From Oscillospiraceae bacterium (GTDB lineage: Bacteria > Bacillota > Clostridia > Oscillospirales > Ruminococcaceae), in the NCBI GenBank assembly GCA_029068025.1, contig JAIEDJ010000368.1, positions 1 to 5,332 of the forward strand: a stretch of 5,332 nucleotides of DNA, given 5' to 3'. This document shows positions 5,309 to 5,332 of this stretch, piece by piece. Every line of letters begins with the position of its first letter. The stretch's first letter is position 1. The position numbers and the translations under genes are program-made. Under the pieces are notes generated by a model. The model did not search any database, had not been told where the DNA came from, and saw only the letters and a program-made list of their open reading frames with translations.

Positions 5309-5332
5309 CAGCCGTTCAGCGCTGTAAAAAAA

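Noticed and set aside
5297..5332. Inverted repeats after the lipoprotein stop (AACGG/CCGTT and ACAGC/GCTGT) as a terminator
   Set aside because: The stems are 5 bp and are followed by A residues rather than Ts on the coding strand. The window ends before a terminator can be judged.

Overview
The window looks like chromosomal DNA from a gut- or rumen-type member of the Clostridia (Oscillospirales/Ruminococcus-like). Reasons: the gene order cmk - plsC - ispH fused to rpsA, which is a known arrangement in that class; a four-domain S1 protein of the Gram-positive type; SigA-like promoters with TGn extended -10 elements; and a BspA-type leucine-rich-repeat lipoprotein with a long serine linker. 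The taxonomic call is inference from gene content, not from a database match.

Layout, all on the + strand. Bases 3-41 are probably the last codons of an upstream gene, possibly a BaiN/YhiN-like flavoprotein. A strong promoter at 90-118 then drives a compact operon. This holds cmk (206-880, CMP/dCMP kinase), plsC (899-1504, 1-acylglycerol-3-phosphate acyltransferase) and the ispH-rpsA fusion (1524-3470, HMBPP reductase plus ribosomal protein S1). The operon closes with a textbook intrinsic terminator at 3490-3522. A 343-base AT-rich intergenic region follows, with candidate promoters and an inverted repeat over one -10 box. The last gene (3866-5308) encodes a secreted lipoprotein with a polyserine stalk made of eight 48-bp DNA repeats, followed by a domain of about ten LRR_5 repeats. 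The window ends 24 bases after its stop codon.

The operon joins nucleotide salvage/CTP supply, phosphatidic acid synthesis, isoprenoid precursor synthesis and translation: growth-linked housekeeping work. These families are well known. The most notable signal is inside the fusion gene. A near-perfect Shine-Dalgarno (2343-2350) precedes an in-frame ATG (2361) exactly where the IspH domain ends and the S1 part begins, and codon use changes sharply there. The ispH start itself has no visible Shine-Dalgarno. This suggests that free S1 is made in large excess over the fusion protein from one reading frame. I saw no mobile element, CRISPR array, tRNA or rRNA, and no clearly new defence or biosynthetic system.
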